Below are positions 1 to 12,828 of a DNA stretch of 64,000 nucleotides, piece by piece. Under the pieces are notes generated by a model. It did not search any database, was not told the origin of the DNA, and saw only the letters and a program-made list of their open reading frames with translations. The position numbers and the translations under genes are program-made. The DNA is from Moringa oleifera (taxonomy: Eukaryota; Streptophyta; Magnoliopsida; Brassicales; Moringaceae), in the NCBI GenBank assembly GCA_021397835.1, contig JAJFZO010000049.1:5213001-5277000 (forward strand), read 5' to 3'. Numbering within the stretch: the stretch's first letter is position 1; each line of letters begins with the position of its first letter.

Positions 1-1045
1 CCTCCCATGAAGCCCACAATGGTCGCATGAGATAGGAAGTCCACGATAAACCCTAGCCTGCAAGTTATAAGACCGACAAATTACTTCACATCATGACGGT
101 GTAAATTTCTTCACAATTGAAGATAGATTGGTTTGATCTGTTTCTTTATTAAATTTTAGGGTTTCTATCCTTATCTGTCAGGTTGCTCGTATTAATTATA
201 TGTAATGAAAGTGATGGATCAATCTTCACTTTGCGTTACTTGTTAATGGACAAGACAGCAAGAGACAAGAGTTCCAGCAGAGTACAAGAACTAAAGGTCC
301 TTGTAACCCTTTTTCTGTCATTTTTAAGTGATTGTTTACTTCAAAACGACAAGTTTTAGCTCTTTTTCATACTCAGATTTCTAATTAACTAAGCTGTTAT
401 TACAGTATATTTTACCTTAACAAGCCGAGGGAAGCTTGCAAAACTCCGGCGAAGAAGGTGGCCGTGAAAGCAAGGTGAAGATAAAGCTTGGGGTTCTCGT
501 TGGCATTGACCTCCTTCCCCAACATAGCAGCTGTGAGAAGTGATGCAATAGCCACAGTCCCTACGGCCAAATCTTTCGAGCTTCCCATTATAGCGTAAAC
601 CAGTGGAGGAACAAAGCTTGAATCTGCATTAACGGGAGAAACCCATAAGAGAAAAGGTAGAATTCATCTATAGCTAGCATACAACATAATTTAATGGGTG
701 GCACTTACAAAGGCCCAGAATCGGCGGCAAGTTGGCCAGCTTGGCGTAACTGATACCCTGAGGAATGGCGAGACTGGCTATGGTGATTCCGGCGATAAGG
801 TCAGCTTTCAAGAACTGGAAAGTATAGCGAGGAGCCCATTCGAAGATCGGCAAGAAGTACTGAAGGCCTAAGAGCAACTTTCGAGATGGTTTCTGGTTCT
901 TAAACTGCCTGAAGGGATCGTCAGGGAAGAAAGTCTCTCTTAGCGAGTACTTGAGTGACTTGAAGAAAGGTTGCTGTGGTGGAATCGCTACGCCATGAGC
1001 ACACTCCACGTTCTTGGAAGGGTATACATAATCAACGTTACCCAT
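1..1045 (-). CDS. SULTR3;1: Sulfate transporter, SULTR3;1-like (5' part, truncated by window edge)
   Basis: Group 3 proton-coupled sulfate transporter of the SLC26/SulP family, a multipass membrane protein; group 3 members are often assigned to the plastid envelope (family knowledge). Three exons on the minus strand: 709-1045 (ATG at 1043-1045), 416-623 and 1-57, the last cut by the edge. Introns of 85 and 358 bp have GT-AG ends and the frame joins cleanly, giving about 200 residues. Visible family signatures are the N-terminal QPFFKSLKYSL and FPDDPFRQFKNQ, the first membrane block DLIAGITIASLAIPQGISYA, then LANLPPILGLYSSFVPPLVY and LGFIVDFLSHATIVGFMGG. The remaining membrane segments and the C-terminal STAS domain lie beyond position 1. 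Assignment to 3;1 rather than 3;2 rests on the N-terminus and is from memory. Confidence 0.93.
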
Positions 1046-1182
1046 GAAAGATAAGGTTAGTATCTGCTGCCGCTAGTTTCGACGCTAGGGAACTAATAAG
1101 ATTGATAAACCTAGCTAGTTTTTGTTAAAGAAATGTTGGGGTTTGGCTCAAAAGTGCTTTTGTTTCGCGCGGCGGTGCTGTA

Positions 1183-1277
1183 GAGAGAGAGAGAGAGAGA
1201 GAGAGGAGGAGGAGGAGGAGGTGCTGCAGGGAGAGTGATGAGAAGGTGGGGAGTGTGGGGTGGTTATGGCTTTATAG
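1183..1277 (-). promoter_or_regulatory. Leader CT tract and TATA box of the sulfate transporter
   Basis: On the minus strand a TATAAA (forward 1271-1276) lies about 225 bp upstream of the start codon. It is followed by a pyrimidine-rich CT/CTC tract (forward GA/GGA repeats at about 1183-1220). CT-rich leaders just downstream of the TATA box are common in plant promoters. The transcription start itself is inferred. Confidence 0.5.
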
Positions 1278-1289
1278 AGAGATTGTGAG

Positions 1290-3727
1290 ATCGAGGATCC
1301 TTTCAATGTTTATTCAGTGCGTTGAAGGACCCGCAGGAATTTGATTGATTCATTAAAGCTAACACCTTTGAGAAGCTAATAGGGCCAGGCGAAATACCCA
1401 ATCATATAATAATTCATTTATTTCATTTGAATATATATTTTGTTCCATGTCATGTTATGGAATAATAATGGAATTTATATATTTTAATATATAACATTAA
1501 TCATCTATCTAAAAGCATTTAGTTGATTAGTCCAATTTATAATTAAATTATTTCCATTCACATTGTATATATAGTGAACAAAAATTAATTATAAATTATG
1601 ATCTAATAATTGATTCAATAAAAGATTAGGCCGTTTGACCAAATTTTCATATGCCCATTTGGTTTGATCTCTAACAAAGCCTAGATATGATTTCATTTGA
1701 TGAATTACAAACATAATCTTTCAAGTTTTTCGCTTTATGTTTATTGCACATATATGTTAAGAGAGTCTTCTTTTGTTTACTAGTCTAAGATAATACACTT
1801 AGACCAAGTAAGGCACGTTTAATTGCAAAGTCCGTGTCAATTTCGTATTTCTTTAGTGGTCACAATTCAAGGATATGCTCATTTAATTTCTCATGATTTT
1901 TATACTGAAAATTCAGGGTGATTATATCAAGAAGGTTAAAAATTAAAGAACTCAATCGGGTGGGTAAAAGTTAAAGAGCTCATCTCCTAACATTTTCTCT
2001 AGTATTTCTATGATGGGTGATTAATTATTTTATACAAATATACGAATAACTAAAGATATAAATTTACATATGTATTAGATAAAAACCATTTATTAATCTG
2101 AGTTCATATTGAATCTTAAAAAAATTAAAAAATATGTTTATAATTTATTATATTAATATAAAAATAAAAATTTTAATTATGGTAAAAGTTAATTTTCATA
2201 ATTTATAAAATATAAAATACTAAAGTTTTATATGTTATTCGAGAGAGTGGTTTCTAAAGGAAAAATACAAGATAAAAAGCTTAATCAAGTCATGCATTAT
2301 CATGAATTAAGTTGATTATTAAATCAAATCAAGAGCTCTCAAAATTCAAACTTGAGATGTTTTTACTTCAATTTTGTATTAATATTATATTATTAATCCT
2401 ATTAAAAAATAAGAGGAAATTATGGTAATGATGAAGCAAAAATGATTAGAGGCAATAAGACAAAAAGTTGATGGCTCAAAGAAGTCAGAAGGAAAACAAA
2501 CGCAAATTGCTTTACGGTTTCCAAAAACAGAAAGCAAAAGCATTTTAGATTGCATAATTGTTATGCAGGACGCAAGTTCACGGCCGATTAACACGAACCA
2601 CTTTGCTTGACCCGTTAAGATGCTGACTGCTCTGTCTCTATCAGGCTGCGCGCGTGCATTGCAACACCACTTCGGCTCAAACCTGTGACTCTCTCATGTT
2701 AGTGGAAAAATAACGGAATAATAGAAAGGAAAGTTTTGAATTATCAGAAAAGCCTGGAGACAGTAAATCTATAAAGTTACCCATCAAATTAATTAATTGG
2801 AGAAATATTAAACCAAGGTGAATATTTTTAGAAAAAAATAAATCTTAAATTGAATGCTTTTTTTTTTAAATAAATATCAAAATTTTATCTGATAAATTAA
2901 TATTAAATTTTATAAATTAATTTATAAATGATATCAAAATTCATTGACAGTCAATTTGTCCATCAATTTATAAAAAAATTGCGGAATACAATCAACCATT
3001 AATGAGTAAGATAACAAAGAAATTAAATGATTGGTTTTAAAAGAATTTCATATAGCTTACGCAATAAAAAAAATTAGATTCAATCTTCCGTTTTTTTTTT
3101 TCCCTTTTTGGGTGTGTCTTGATTTTTTAAAATAATTTTGTTAAAGATATATATCTATAAATTATAAAATTAATATATAAAAATAAAATAAATAAAATTG
3201 ATTTAATTATTTAATTTATTAAATTACTAAGTATTTTTTGAATATATACATAATTAACTATTTTTAAATTTTAAATTTAATTTAATATGATAATATTTTT
3301 TAATAAGATATGAAATAGTATGATTATAATGGAAGAATATCAATGTTTTTTTTTTTAAGATAGAGAAGAGTGGCCTTTTGGGGACATTTTGTTCGGTTTT
3401 CCTTTTTTTTTTTTTTCTAATTTTTGGGTAGTTGGGTATTTGACACAGAATAAACTGCTTATTTGAGGTGGCTGAAAACGAAAAAGGGGAAACAACGGCC
3501 TAATCGACTGTCTAGAGCCCATGCCGACTAGGTGCTCTGTTCTGAAACGGAACATCAGAGCCTAACGTCTTACAACACGTGTCGGCATCATGGGGTCCAT
3601 GTCTCCGCCTTTCCTCCCAATCATTGCCTCTTAGTGGGACCATCTCACGCATTTCATCGTTCTGTCAAAAGACCACATTACCCTTGCATTATCACCATAT
3701 TACAGTTATCTATGCCAGTAGATTTTT
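1290..3727. other. AT-rich intergenic DNA upstream of the sulfate transporter
   Basis: Mostly AT-rich sequence with short A and T homopolymers. There is a slightly less AT-rich patch at about 2560-2700 and another at 3430-3720. No reading frame here has recognisable homology or splice structure, and no RNA gene was recognised. Confidence 0.6.
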
Positions 3728-4245
3728 TTTTTTCAAATAAAAATTTCATAAATTTTTGTTTATTTTATATTTTTCATCAAATTATTAAATTTAAATAATA
3801 AAAAATCAAATATTAATCTACTGATTTGATTTAAATTAAATTTTAATTTAAATAATTATAAAAAATTAAAAATATATTGATAATTAAAATATTTTTAAAA
3901 TAATTTACATGAATTATTCATTTTATTTTGAATTTATCATTTAAAATTAAAAAAATTTTATATAAAATTTAATTTTAATTTTTTAAAATTTTTTTAATAA
4001 TATAAATTTAAATAAATATATATTTTCAATACTCAAAAAATGTTAAAACTTATTTTGATGATAACTTAAATATTTATTTACATTTATAAAAAAGTTAAAT
4101 CAAAATTGATTATGCAATATCTTCAATTTCAATATTTTGAATTTATAAATTTTTAATAATATTTAATTTAAACTAAATTAATATTTAATTTATTTTATAA
4201 ATATAAAAATTTAATTAATAATATAAAATAAATATTAACTTCTTT
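3728..4245. repeat. AT-rich fold-back (long inverted repeat) element, copy 1
   Basis: The left arm (about 3740-3910) and the reverse complement of the right arm (about 4020-4240) share the same word order: a TTTATTTTATAT-like start, an AATCAAAT-like stretch, GATTTGATTTAAATTAAA-like sequence, then an AAAATTAAAAATAT-like stretch. The same arms recur elsewhere in the window, for example at 7738-8245 and 34040-34480. This is what a non-autonomous fold-back or MITE-type element would look like. Ends are approximate and no target-site duplication was established. Confidence 0.55.
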
Positions 4246-7200
4246 ATTTATTTTTCATTTATTTTAATTCTTTTAAATTTCCTTCTTAAAAATGTCACTC
4301 TAAGTGTGAACCTAATGAACATCCCGTGATTAAACAGAAAACATAATTAATTTACCAGCACCAAACATTACATATAATTTAATAATAATAAAGAATAAGA
4401 GATAGGACACGTTTCCTTTTTGTCTTAGGTAAAAACCATCTAACACAACCTTGACAACTCCCTAATCCACTTTGAATTTTGATTAAAACCAGATACTCGT
4501 GCTTAATGTCAAAAAAAAAAAAAATCCTAACTATGCATGTCACATGAATAATTAATTACAATAATCAAAGATGCAAAATTCCATGTTAAGCGACAGTAAT
4601 TAAGTCACGGGGCACGCGGCTCTTTCTCATAGGACAAATAGCGACAACTAATTAACATAAATTACCCATATCCCTTTCATTAATCTTACAATAATTAACC
4701 CACCCATATGATCATGTTAATTATTTTTTATTTTTTGGTAATAGATTAATTAGTACTTAGTTGTACCTGTGAAAGGAATAATCGGATTCGGATAAGCTCA
4801 GGGAGAAGAAACCAAAGTGAGTAAGAGGAATTAATCGGCTTCTATGCTCTGTTAACGATGATCAAGAAATATTGTCAAACTTTAGGAGGTGAAAAATTAT
4901 TTAGTATGGTCAAGTGGTGATATTAAATGACTTTTGTAGTGCTTTTCGGAGCTAAGAGCATCTTGATCTATTCTGCCAAGAATTTTGAGACGGTCCAAAA
5001 TATTATGAACTGGTTTTGTCACCCAACTTGCTTATATAAAATATGTAAATATGGAGCTAATTGTATATTTTTAAGCACTGTGTATGCATGTGTCAATCAT
5101 ACGGAAGGAAATTTATAAATTAATTTTGAAAAGTACATGTTGGATATTGATTATTAATTATAATTTTGTTATATTATTTAAATATGTTAATATTATAAAC
5201 AATTAAAAATCACTTCACATATTAGCACATAAGATATTTATTTGTATATGTACAAATCACATTTTATAATGAAAAGGCATCCTTAAAAAATATCATACAA
5301 ACATTTGATATTTATAAATAATCGAATATCAAAACGATATTGCACTATGAGTAAAAATTATATAAAGATATAATGTTTATTTCATCTTATAAAATAAATT
5401 ATGATGTTGAAAAAGTTACCAACTAATATTGATATATAAATAAAATTAAATTTTTTAAAAAATTGGAATTAAAATATACAAATTGAAAGCAATAAATTTT
5501 AGTGTAATTTATTTAAATATTGAAAGCAATAAATTTTAGTGTAATTTAAATTAAATCAATAAAAAATAATATTTAATTTATTATTTTTTAAATATCAAAA
5601 TTCAATTTGATATACAAAATATATTTGAAAATTTTAAATAAATTTTACCCTATACTTTGATACTAATTATTTTTAGTTTAATAATATAATAAGTAGACAT
5701 TAAAGTTCTTTTGTTATTTTTTTAATTGTTTCTTTTATACAAAACTTTTTTTTTTAAATATATGATACTTATAGTCATTAATTTGAGAGTGAATCATGTG
5801 TTGATTTAATAGATAAAATTTTTTAAAATAAAATTTGCTGCCCGTGGTAATTGAGTTTAGTGAGTTTATAAGATGTATTTCAAACTATTATTTATTTTAT
5901 CAATTATTAAAACCAATTATAAAAATATGATTTTCTTTATAAGAAACCAACATAACTAGAAACAAGAAATTTCATCCATAAACAGAATATTATAAAAACA
6001 TAATTTTCTTTATTTTATCAATTATTTCTTTTTAATTAATACTTTAGTGCAATTATTATGAAAAGGATTTTGTCCTTGCAGGTGGGAGAGGCCCAATCAG
6101 TGTTTGACTTTTGACTTTTGGGGTGAAATAAAGAGCTTCTTTGATCATGTGCACATATGATTAAATTGATTTTTTTTTTCTTTTTTTCCCCTTATTTCTT
6201 TCTTACTAGGTGAGTCAAATAAATTCCACACAATTACATTTTTTTTGTTATTCTATTTTGAAAATTTACACTTGCATTCTTATAGTATAAATAATAAGGT
6301 CTCGGTTCAAAAATGTAGAAACTAATGGTTAAAATGCAATCCAATGATTTGTTTACACTGATTTATTTTATTATGCTGATTTTTGTCACTTCTGGTAATT
6401 TAATTAATTTTTAAAATTTATGTAATTGTATTATCTATTTTTTAAAAAAATTATTTATTTCATTAAATTATTTTAAATCTTAATCTAATTTTTATTGTAC
6501 TTTAGAGATGACATATAGCTGAAAATTTTTGTAGTTTCTCTTTTTTTAATTTATAGTCAAAATATGTAAGTTTTTTTTAATAATTATTCTAAATTTAAAG
6601 TTCTCAAAAATTATTGTTGATGCTCAAAATTACCAACAAAGATATCATCTCCATGCAAGGTATTGGTGTGTTTTCATCTTGACCACACGATTTTATCTCG
6701 TTCGTTTGAACATAAGTAAAGTTCACTAATTTTAAATTTTAAAAATTTTTGCTACAAATATTGTTAACAACATTTTGCAAGCAAATGCTTTTGATAAGGA
6801 TTTTTAATTCACCAAATATGTTAGCAAATATTATTTTAAAATTATAACATTTTTTCAATGTCATCACCAAATATTCTTAATTCTTTTAAATCTTATAATA
6901 GATAAAAAAGTATTATTATAGATTTTAAATTATTTAAATATATTCTCAACGCTTGCAGGTTAAGATTTGAAACGTCAACATTAAAATGTAAAAAAATAAA
7001 ATAAATTTAACTGAATTTGTTTTAATTTTAAATAATAAAAATTTATAACATTATTTTAAAAACAAAAAATAAATTAAAAATAAAAAAATTAATAAATAAT
7101 TTTTTATTATAATTTAAAATAAATTAGAAATAACCAAAAAATACTTAAAAATATTTATTAATTTTAAAAAGATTATTAAAAATATTTTTAAACATGTAGG

Positions 7201-7737
7201 TAAAATTTCATTTGAAAATAAGACATTAAACGATTGTTTCGATCACTTTACCTAAAGTGAAGATCTAGCAACCTGTATATATAATTTTTTTTTAGATTTA
7301 TATTATATTGAATCGATAAATATATATTTAATTTATATGTTCATAAAAAAAATAAAATACAGTGTGAATATATATATATATATATATATGTATTTGATAT
7401 TTTTTCAAAAAATTAAAACCTTATTTTGTACATGTCTTAAGCAAAGTGATTAAGTAAAATAACTTCATTTTTCATGTGAAGTAACATGATGATGTTAAGT
7501 GCCCCAATCAAAGTTGACGTAAAATGCCTCTTTATCAAAATTAACTTACGAGGTATTTGATTAATTAATCCTAGTTTGAAAATATATCTAGAGAAGAATG
7601 ATCACATGGCTGACTAGCTTCTTTAATCACTACAAGTTGAAAATCATATTTCTATTTTCTTACTAGCTCCACCAACTTCATTTTAAAAACTATGGATCTC
7701 TCCAACACCAAAGTCGCTATAATCTTTTTTTTTAAAT
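4246..7737. other. AT-rich intergenic DNA
   Basis: No gene recognised. It contains a 29-bp direct repeat with period 37 (5482-5510 and 5519-5547) and a TA microsatellite at about 7369-7389. Short open frames, such as the one at 4927-5118, have random composition. Confidence 0.6.
5482..5547. repeat. Short tandem duplication, period 37
   Basis: The 29-base unit beginning ATTGAAAGCAATAAATTTTA occurs at 5482-5510 and again, identical, at 5519-5547. It is a local duplication in AT-rich DNA with no associated gene. Confidence 0.8.
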
Positions 7738-8245
7738 AAAATTTTAATATTTATCCATGTTATCAATCAAATTTTTATATTTAAAAAATAATAAATTAAA
7801 TCTTGATTTATCAATTTGGCTTAAATTAAAGTTTGTTAAAAATTTAAAAATTGACGGTATTCAAATTGAATATCTTATATAATAAATTTTAACTTAAAAT
7901 TTTTACATATTTAAAGAAATATTGAAGTTACCGTCACAAAAAAATTTATATTTTTTGGGTAATTATGTTATTTTCAATTTTGTTGATATTTTAAATTTAA
8001 AAAATATTTTTTAATACTCAAAAAATTATGAAACTTTTTATAACAATAACTTGAATATCTATTTACATCTGTGAAAATTTTTAAGTCAAAGTTCGTTATA
8101 TAAAATTTTTAATTTAAATATCTTTAATTTTTAAATTTTTTGATAATATTCAAATTAGATTAAATTAATAAATTAAGGTTTGATTTATCAATTTGTAAAT
8201 ATGAAGATTTGATTGGTAACATAAAATAAACGTCAAAGTTTTAAC
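7738..8245. repeat. AT-rich fold-back element, copy 2 (clearest)
   Basis: The left arm at about 7740-7985 and the reverse complement of the right arm at about 8010-8245 run in parallel for about 230 bases. Both carry GTTATCAATCAAAT/GTTACCAATCAAAT, then a TTGATTTATCAATTTG-related segment, then an ATATCTTATATAATAAATTT-related segment, then a GAAGTTACCGTCACAAAA-related segment towards the centre. The arms are diverged but collinear, so the unit could form a long hairpin. It is followed by a TTTACCTTAAA motif that also borders other copies. Confidence 0.65.
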
Positions 8246-8989
8246 AGACGTTTACCTTAAATTTTTTTATTAATTTTAACATGTGTTAAATTTTTTAATA
8301 AAAATTTTAAAAATTTTAATTTATGACAATTATTATAAAAAAATTAAAAATAAAATAAAATTTTTAATTATTTATTTTATTAAATTAATATATATTATGT
8401 ATATTTAAAAAAAAAACCCACCGCAACTCAAAGAGAGGATATTGATTTTCTTTTCCTGGCTATTCAACACAAATAATATACAATAAATTAATATGTGCAA
8501 ATCTATTTAGTTTATTTTAATTAATTTGTAGATAATTGGCTTAACCCACATAAATTTCCTAATCGGTTGCAAAATCTGATTCCTCTTAATTAATCTTAGT
8601 AATGCAAGCTCGTGAATTTCTTGCCTAAATCATCATAAAATATAAAGCGGACACCAGTCTGAGTGCTATGTGGATGAGCTCGGATGAGGCAAAAAGGAGT
8701 ATTTGAGATGAAAGCCACTTGCATTAATAAAATATATATGCCTATTGCCCATATTCAGGCTTGCATGAATTATAAAAGCCAATGAACTTGGAGAAGAGTG
8801 GACAGATCAAGGATATTAAAAGGCATAAAATTTTGTAGGTAATTAAGCTTGCATTTGCAGACCCAATTAATTAAGTTCGTCATGTACCATTTATTTATAC
8901 ATCGTCAAGTCATCAACTCTGTCTCTCTACACTGCTTATATTCTCTCTTTCTCTCTCTCTTTACTAGTTAAACCGCTCATCATTTGGCA

Positions 8990-10700
8990 ATGGATTATTG
9001 GTGGGTATAAGACCTGACTACTGAACAAGGTTCTAATCAATTGGGAGGACTTGTCTTCTAACTGCCAATTCTGTGCTGCTGCTGATCATTCAATGTACAG
9101 TCTCCACCACAACACACCAAATTTCTTAAATCATAGAATGGATAAGTTGTTTTAATTCACGGGTTGCTTTATAATCTTTACTTCTGTACGTCAAGATCAT
9201 AAGGCCTACTAAATTTGTAATGATCAGTTGTTTCCTTGGTAATGCCACTGATATGGCCAGGCTGTTCATGGATTTGCTCCAGTAAACAGAAGATTTGGTT
9301 TAGACGGTGGCTTTCGTTGTCTCTCGCTCCCCTACATTATTGTTTGACTTGAAGAAGTTTCCAGGCAATTGGAGACGCCATGAGTGAGTTCTCCATTCAC
9401 AGAGGCCTAGTGATGTCAAGATACGGCCATCGAGTGATCATCTTTTAGGGGCACAAACCTGGTGGCTACAGAGCCCGTATCTCCATTGACCAGTGGTCTG
9501 CGTACAACCCTAAATCATTGAAAACATAATCTACTTGAAACATAGTTCACTCCAGCACTGTTTCTTGGCATATTTGCATTAATATTTAGAGCTCCCCACC
9601 TCCCCCACCATATAATTTCCAATATTTCATGCGTAGATGGCCACTCGTTTAATTAATCATGGGAGAAGTACTGTTATGAGAATTAATTGCATCAGTTGAA
9701 CATTGAATCTATTGTGTAATGCTCTTGGCCGGTTGGTGGATAGAAAGGAGAAAGACCCCACTAAGAGGAAAAGAGAGGTTGAAAGTGAGATGAAGCTAGA
9801 TGGCTCTGTGCATGTGACCACTTATCCAATGGGTGTTAGGTTTCACAGTGCAGCAGGAGATCACATCACAAAGGTTGGTTTTGAGATGGAAGCTTAAGAC
9901 AGAAGGAATATGTATGTTCATAATTCATGCCATTCGGTATCAAGTAAATGAAGACAAGAATGGAGCGAAACCGGCACAAAATTTCTTCAATTGCAGTTTG
10001 ACAAGAAATTAATGAAGATATCATTGCTAAGTGGACTATATATAGCAGGTGAAAATAATGGAAATACCGTCGATATACAATTCTGTGTCATGATAAACAT
10101 AGATAGCCAATTTGCGTGAACTAGAGTATCCTGTCTCTCTCATGTTGTTAGTTTCGGACTATGGTTAGCTAGCTAGCTTGCCGTCTGAGATAAGAATAAT
10201 ATAAGCAGAATAAAGAAGAGAAGGAGCCCTAGAGAAAGAAAGAAAGAAAACAACAGAATTATGGAGGGGATGATGTGATGACAAAATCATATACTAACTT
10301 CACATGCCCCATCACCTAAATAATTAGCTAGATACATGAAAGCAATACTGCTCTACCCATGATTTCTTGCCTGCTCTCGAAAGATCATGGCCTGGATTCT
10401 TGTCCTCCTCCGTCCACATCCTTTTCCTACTTTCTCACATTCTTCTCGATGTTTCTCTCTAGCTATATATATATTCCCTTTGACCCACCATCACATACAC
10501 ATGTGCTATATGGCAACCCCTATGCCAGACGTACGTGGTCCAAGAGCAAAAATATGCCGGTGGATCTTGTTTAAAAGAAGCATTGATTCCTGCCATATAT
10601 ATCATGCACCTCCACGCCACTTTCGCAACATTACACGTCTCATAACGAATCACGTGCACGGCCCTACCTCGTGTATATCATGATTAATCGTCACTCCTCC
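8990..10700. other. Less AT-rich unexplained island, no recognised gene
   Basis: Base composition is visibly more balanced than in the flanking DNA. There are scattered short open frames (for example 9703-9897, plus strand, 64 codons; several overlapping ones at 10359-10683), but none matches a family I know and none has a convincing splice context. Possibilities are a non-coding RNA gene, a decayed gene or a transposon remnant. No conserved plant microRNA sequence was recognised in it. Confidence 0.4.
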
Positions 10701-10979
10701 ATTTCGGTAGTAGTTATCACTTCTCATATTTGGGCAGATACCTATATGGTCCCTAAGGTGTGCGATTTGTGGTTGAGTCTTGTTGAGTACCCACAAGTTG
10801 GCAAGAGAGTGCCCTAGCTTTTGGTGAATATTCTTGATGGATGTCTAGACATGCAATACATACTTCTCTTGTCCATTCCTTCCTTCCAATCTTTTGTCAA
10901 TTTTATCAAAACCCAGGTGCTTGTCAATTTGTTGAAGTTGAAGTACACGATGTAGATGAAGTTAACACATTATGCAAGG

Positions 10980-10980
<1 letters not shown>

Positions 10981-11006
<26 letters not shown>
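10981..11006. repeat. CA dinucleotide microsatellite
   Basis: Thirteen uninterrupted CA units. It is probably polymorphic between individuals; no associated gene. Confidence 0.95.
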
Positions 11007-11010
<4 letters not shown>

Positions 11011-11639
11011 TGTATACACATATAGGTTGCATTGCCTTTTTATCTTTTTCTTACTAGATATGAGATATTAATTATTTTTTGACATAAATCTACTGAATTC
11101 TCCAATAGAATGTTCTATATCTTTCTAGATATATCTGTAAGTAAACAATATAATTTTTATAAATAAAGATACTCCCATTATTTTAGAAAGGAGTTGTTAT
11201 TTCATTTGGATGTCTCATTCTTCTTTAATTTTCTTCGATTATGACATGACATACATTAATGTGGCACTGTCATGCGTTGATATAGAGTTGACATGAATAT
11301 TGTAAAGTTGACATCAGAATAAGTAGGGAAGAAGAAAAGTAAAGTGATTTATACCATACTTATACCCATTTTGTTCAGAAAATGCGAATTATGCTTCCTC
11401 TTTTGCAAAAAAAATAATTAATAAAAATGTGTGGCCTGGCGACCGTAAGATAGGCCCATTTGATAATGTTCTATACCCAACCCTCTTGGGCAGAACCCTA
11501 TTGGATTAGGGTCCAAACGTTACGGGATTGACAAAGTAATTTTTAGGCCGCTGCAGTCGTCTTAGTCCAATTGGCAGGGAGCCCAGTAACTTCTAACCTC
11601 TGTAGTCTTATTGGACTCAGAACTCAGGAGAAAGGAATT

Positions 11640-11660
11640 GTCACGTGAAATTCACGTGAC
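11640..11660. promoter_or_regulatory. Perfect palindrome carrying two G-boxes
   Basis: GTCACGTGAA, one spacer base A, then TTCACGTGAC: a perfect 10-bp inverted repeat. Each arm holds a CACGTG G-box (11642-11647 and 11653-11658) whose centres are 11 bp apart, about one helical turn. G-boxes bind bZIP and bHLH factors (established knowledge). Control of the downstream NEK gene is inference; the site is about 1 kb upstream of the likely transcription start. Confidence 0.5.
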
Positions 11661-12699
11661 TTCGTTATTGCCTAATCTGTACGGACATAACTGATAATAC
11701 ATATGCATGCCTCTTTAGGCGGACGGTACAAGGAGCTCATGTGAGTGCTTTATTTTTAAGCTATTTTTTGTTTAAATTAATTGTTTAATACTTTAACTTT
11801 TTTATTTTATTTTTTGTGTTTATATAAAAGCTCATTGATAGAAAATAATCTCAACCCTTATATTAATGGAAAAGATTTGATTTTGTTCACGTCTTACATT
11901 GTAATTTTCATTTTTAATTCTTCATTGATATAAGTAAATATCTTAATAAATTAATCAAAGTAGTGAAAAGTATATTATTATTTTGTCCATTCGTGTAATT
12001 ATTTGCTAATTTTAGTTTTTAACATTATATCTATCTTTTTAACTGTATCATTTCTTAAAAAAATTCAAATGGGCACTTCAACTAGAATATTGAAGAAGAG
12101 CAAATTTTTATTCATGAACTATTTTGATAAAAAATGTAAATTTAGTAAATTAAAAATGAAATTCCAAAACAATATAATAATAAATCAACTTTAATAATTG
12201 ATAATAATGATGTTGAAGTTTAAGTTAGAAAAAAAGATTGATAGGAAGTGTGAACTTATTAATATTAGCGAAAATTAAAAACAAAAAAAAAAAACAAAAA
12301 GCTAGAGATAAGATGAGAAACCGACACTAAAGACGAAAAAAAGGTGAAAATAAAATAAAAATAAAACCGACACAAGCCGAAAAAAGAAAAGGCAAATCTT
12401 GGCGGGGTTCAAATCAAATCTTGTTAGTTGGTGAGTCAAGGGTAGGGGCATTCGGGGAAGATGGCGCTAAAACAGCTAAACGGTGTAGTATCATGATATC
12501 CAACGACGTCGCTTTTGTAAAGAGATGGCACCGGAACGCGTTCTATTTCTTCACGGCAAAGCCGTTGAAGAGACTGGGGGGCCCACTGCACTCGTGCACG
12601 AAATAGGCTTCCTTTTCAAGTCACTGTAAGATAATTCCCAAAAAGCATTAAGAACAAAAATAAATGAAAAAGGCGTTGGACCTTTCTCACCTTACTTTA

Positions 12700-12758
12700 A
12701 TTTTTGAATTTTAAATTTCTTCACTCTCACCTTTTTCTTTCTTTTTCAGTTTCTTTGC

Positions 12759-12797
<39 letters not shown>

Positions 12798-12828
12798 TCG
12801 CTCTCTTCATTTTTGCTACCAAAAGCAG
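12700..12828 (+). promoter_or_regulatory. NEK4: Likely first non-coding exon of the NEK kinase gene with CT tract
   Basis: A pyrimidine-rich segment with about fourteen CT units (about 12763-12792) is followed by AAAAGCAG and the donor gtaaag at 12829. A matching acceptor (ctttcag) ends at 14000, 20 bp before the start codon. I infer a 5' UTR intron of about 1.17 kb (12829-14000). The exact transcription start is not determined. Confidence 0.5.

Larger units (their letters stand above)
10700..12650. other. Intergenic DNA and distal promoter region of the NEK kinase gene
   Basis: Contains a CA microsatellite at 10981-11006, a more GC-balanced patch at 11430-11750 with a double G-box palindrome at 11640-11660, AT-rich sequence at 11750-12400, and a GC-balanced patch at 12400-12610 immediately upstream of the likely transcribed leader. 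No coding sequence was recognised. Confidence 0.5.

Noticed and set aside
9703..9897. Plus-strand open frame (64 codons)
   Set aside because: Hydrophilic, plausible-looking peptide, but no homology recognised and no supporting promoter or introns.
12421..12606. Plus-strand open frame (61 codons) before the NEK4-like leader
   Set aside because: Lies in the promoter patch just upstream of the CT tract, with no homology.
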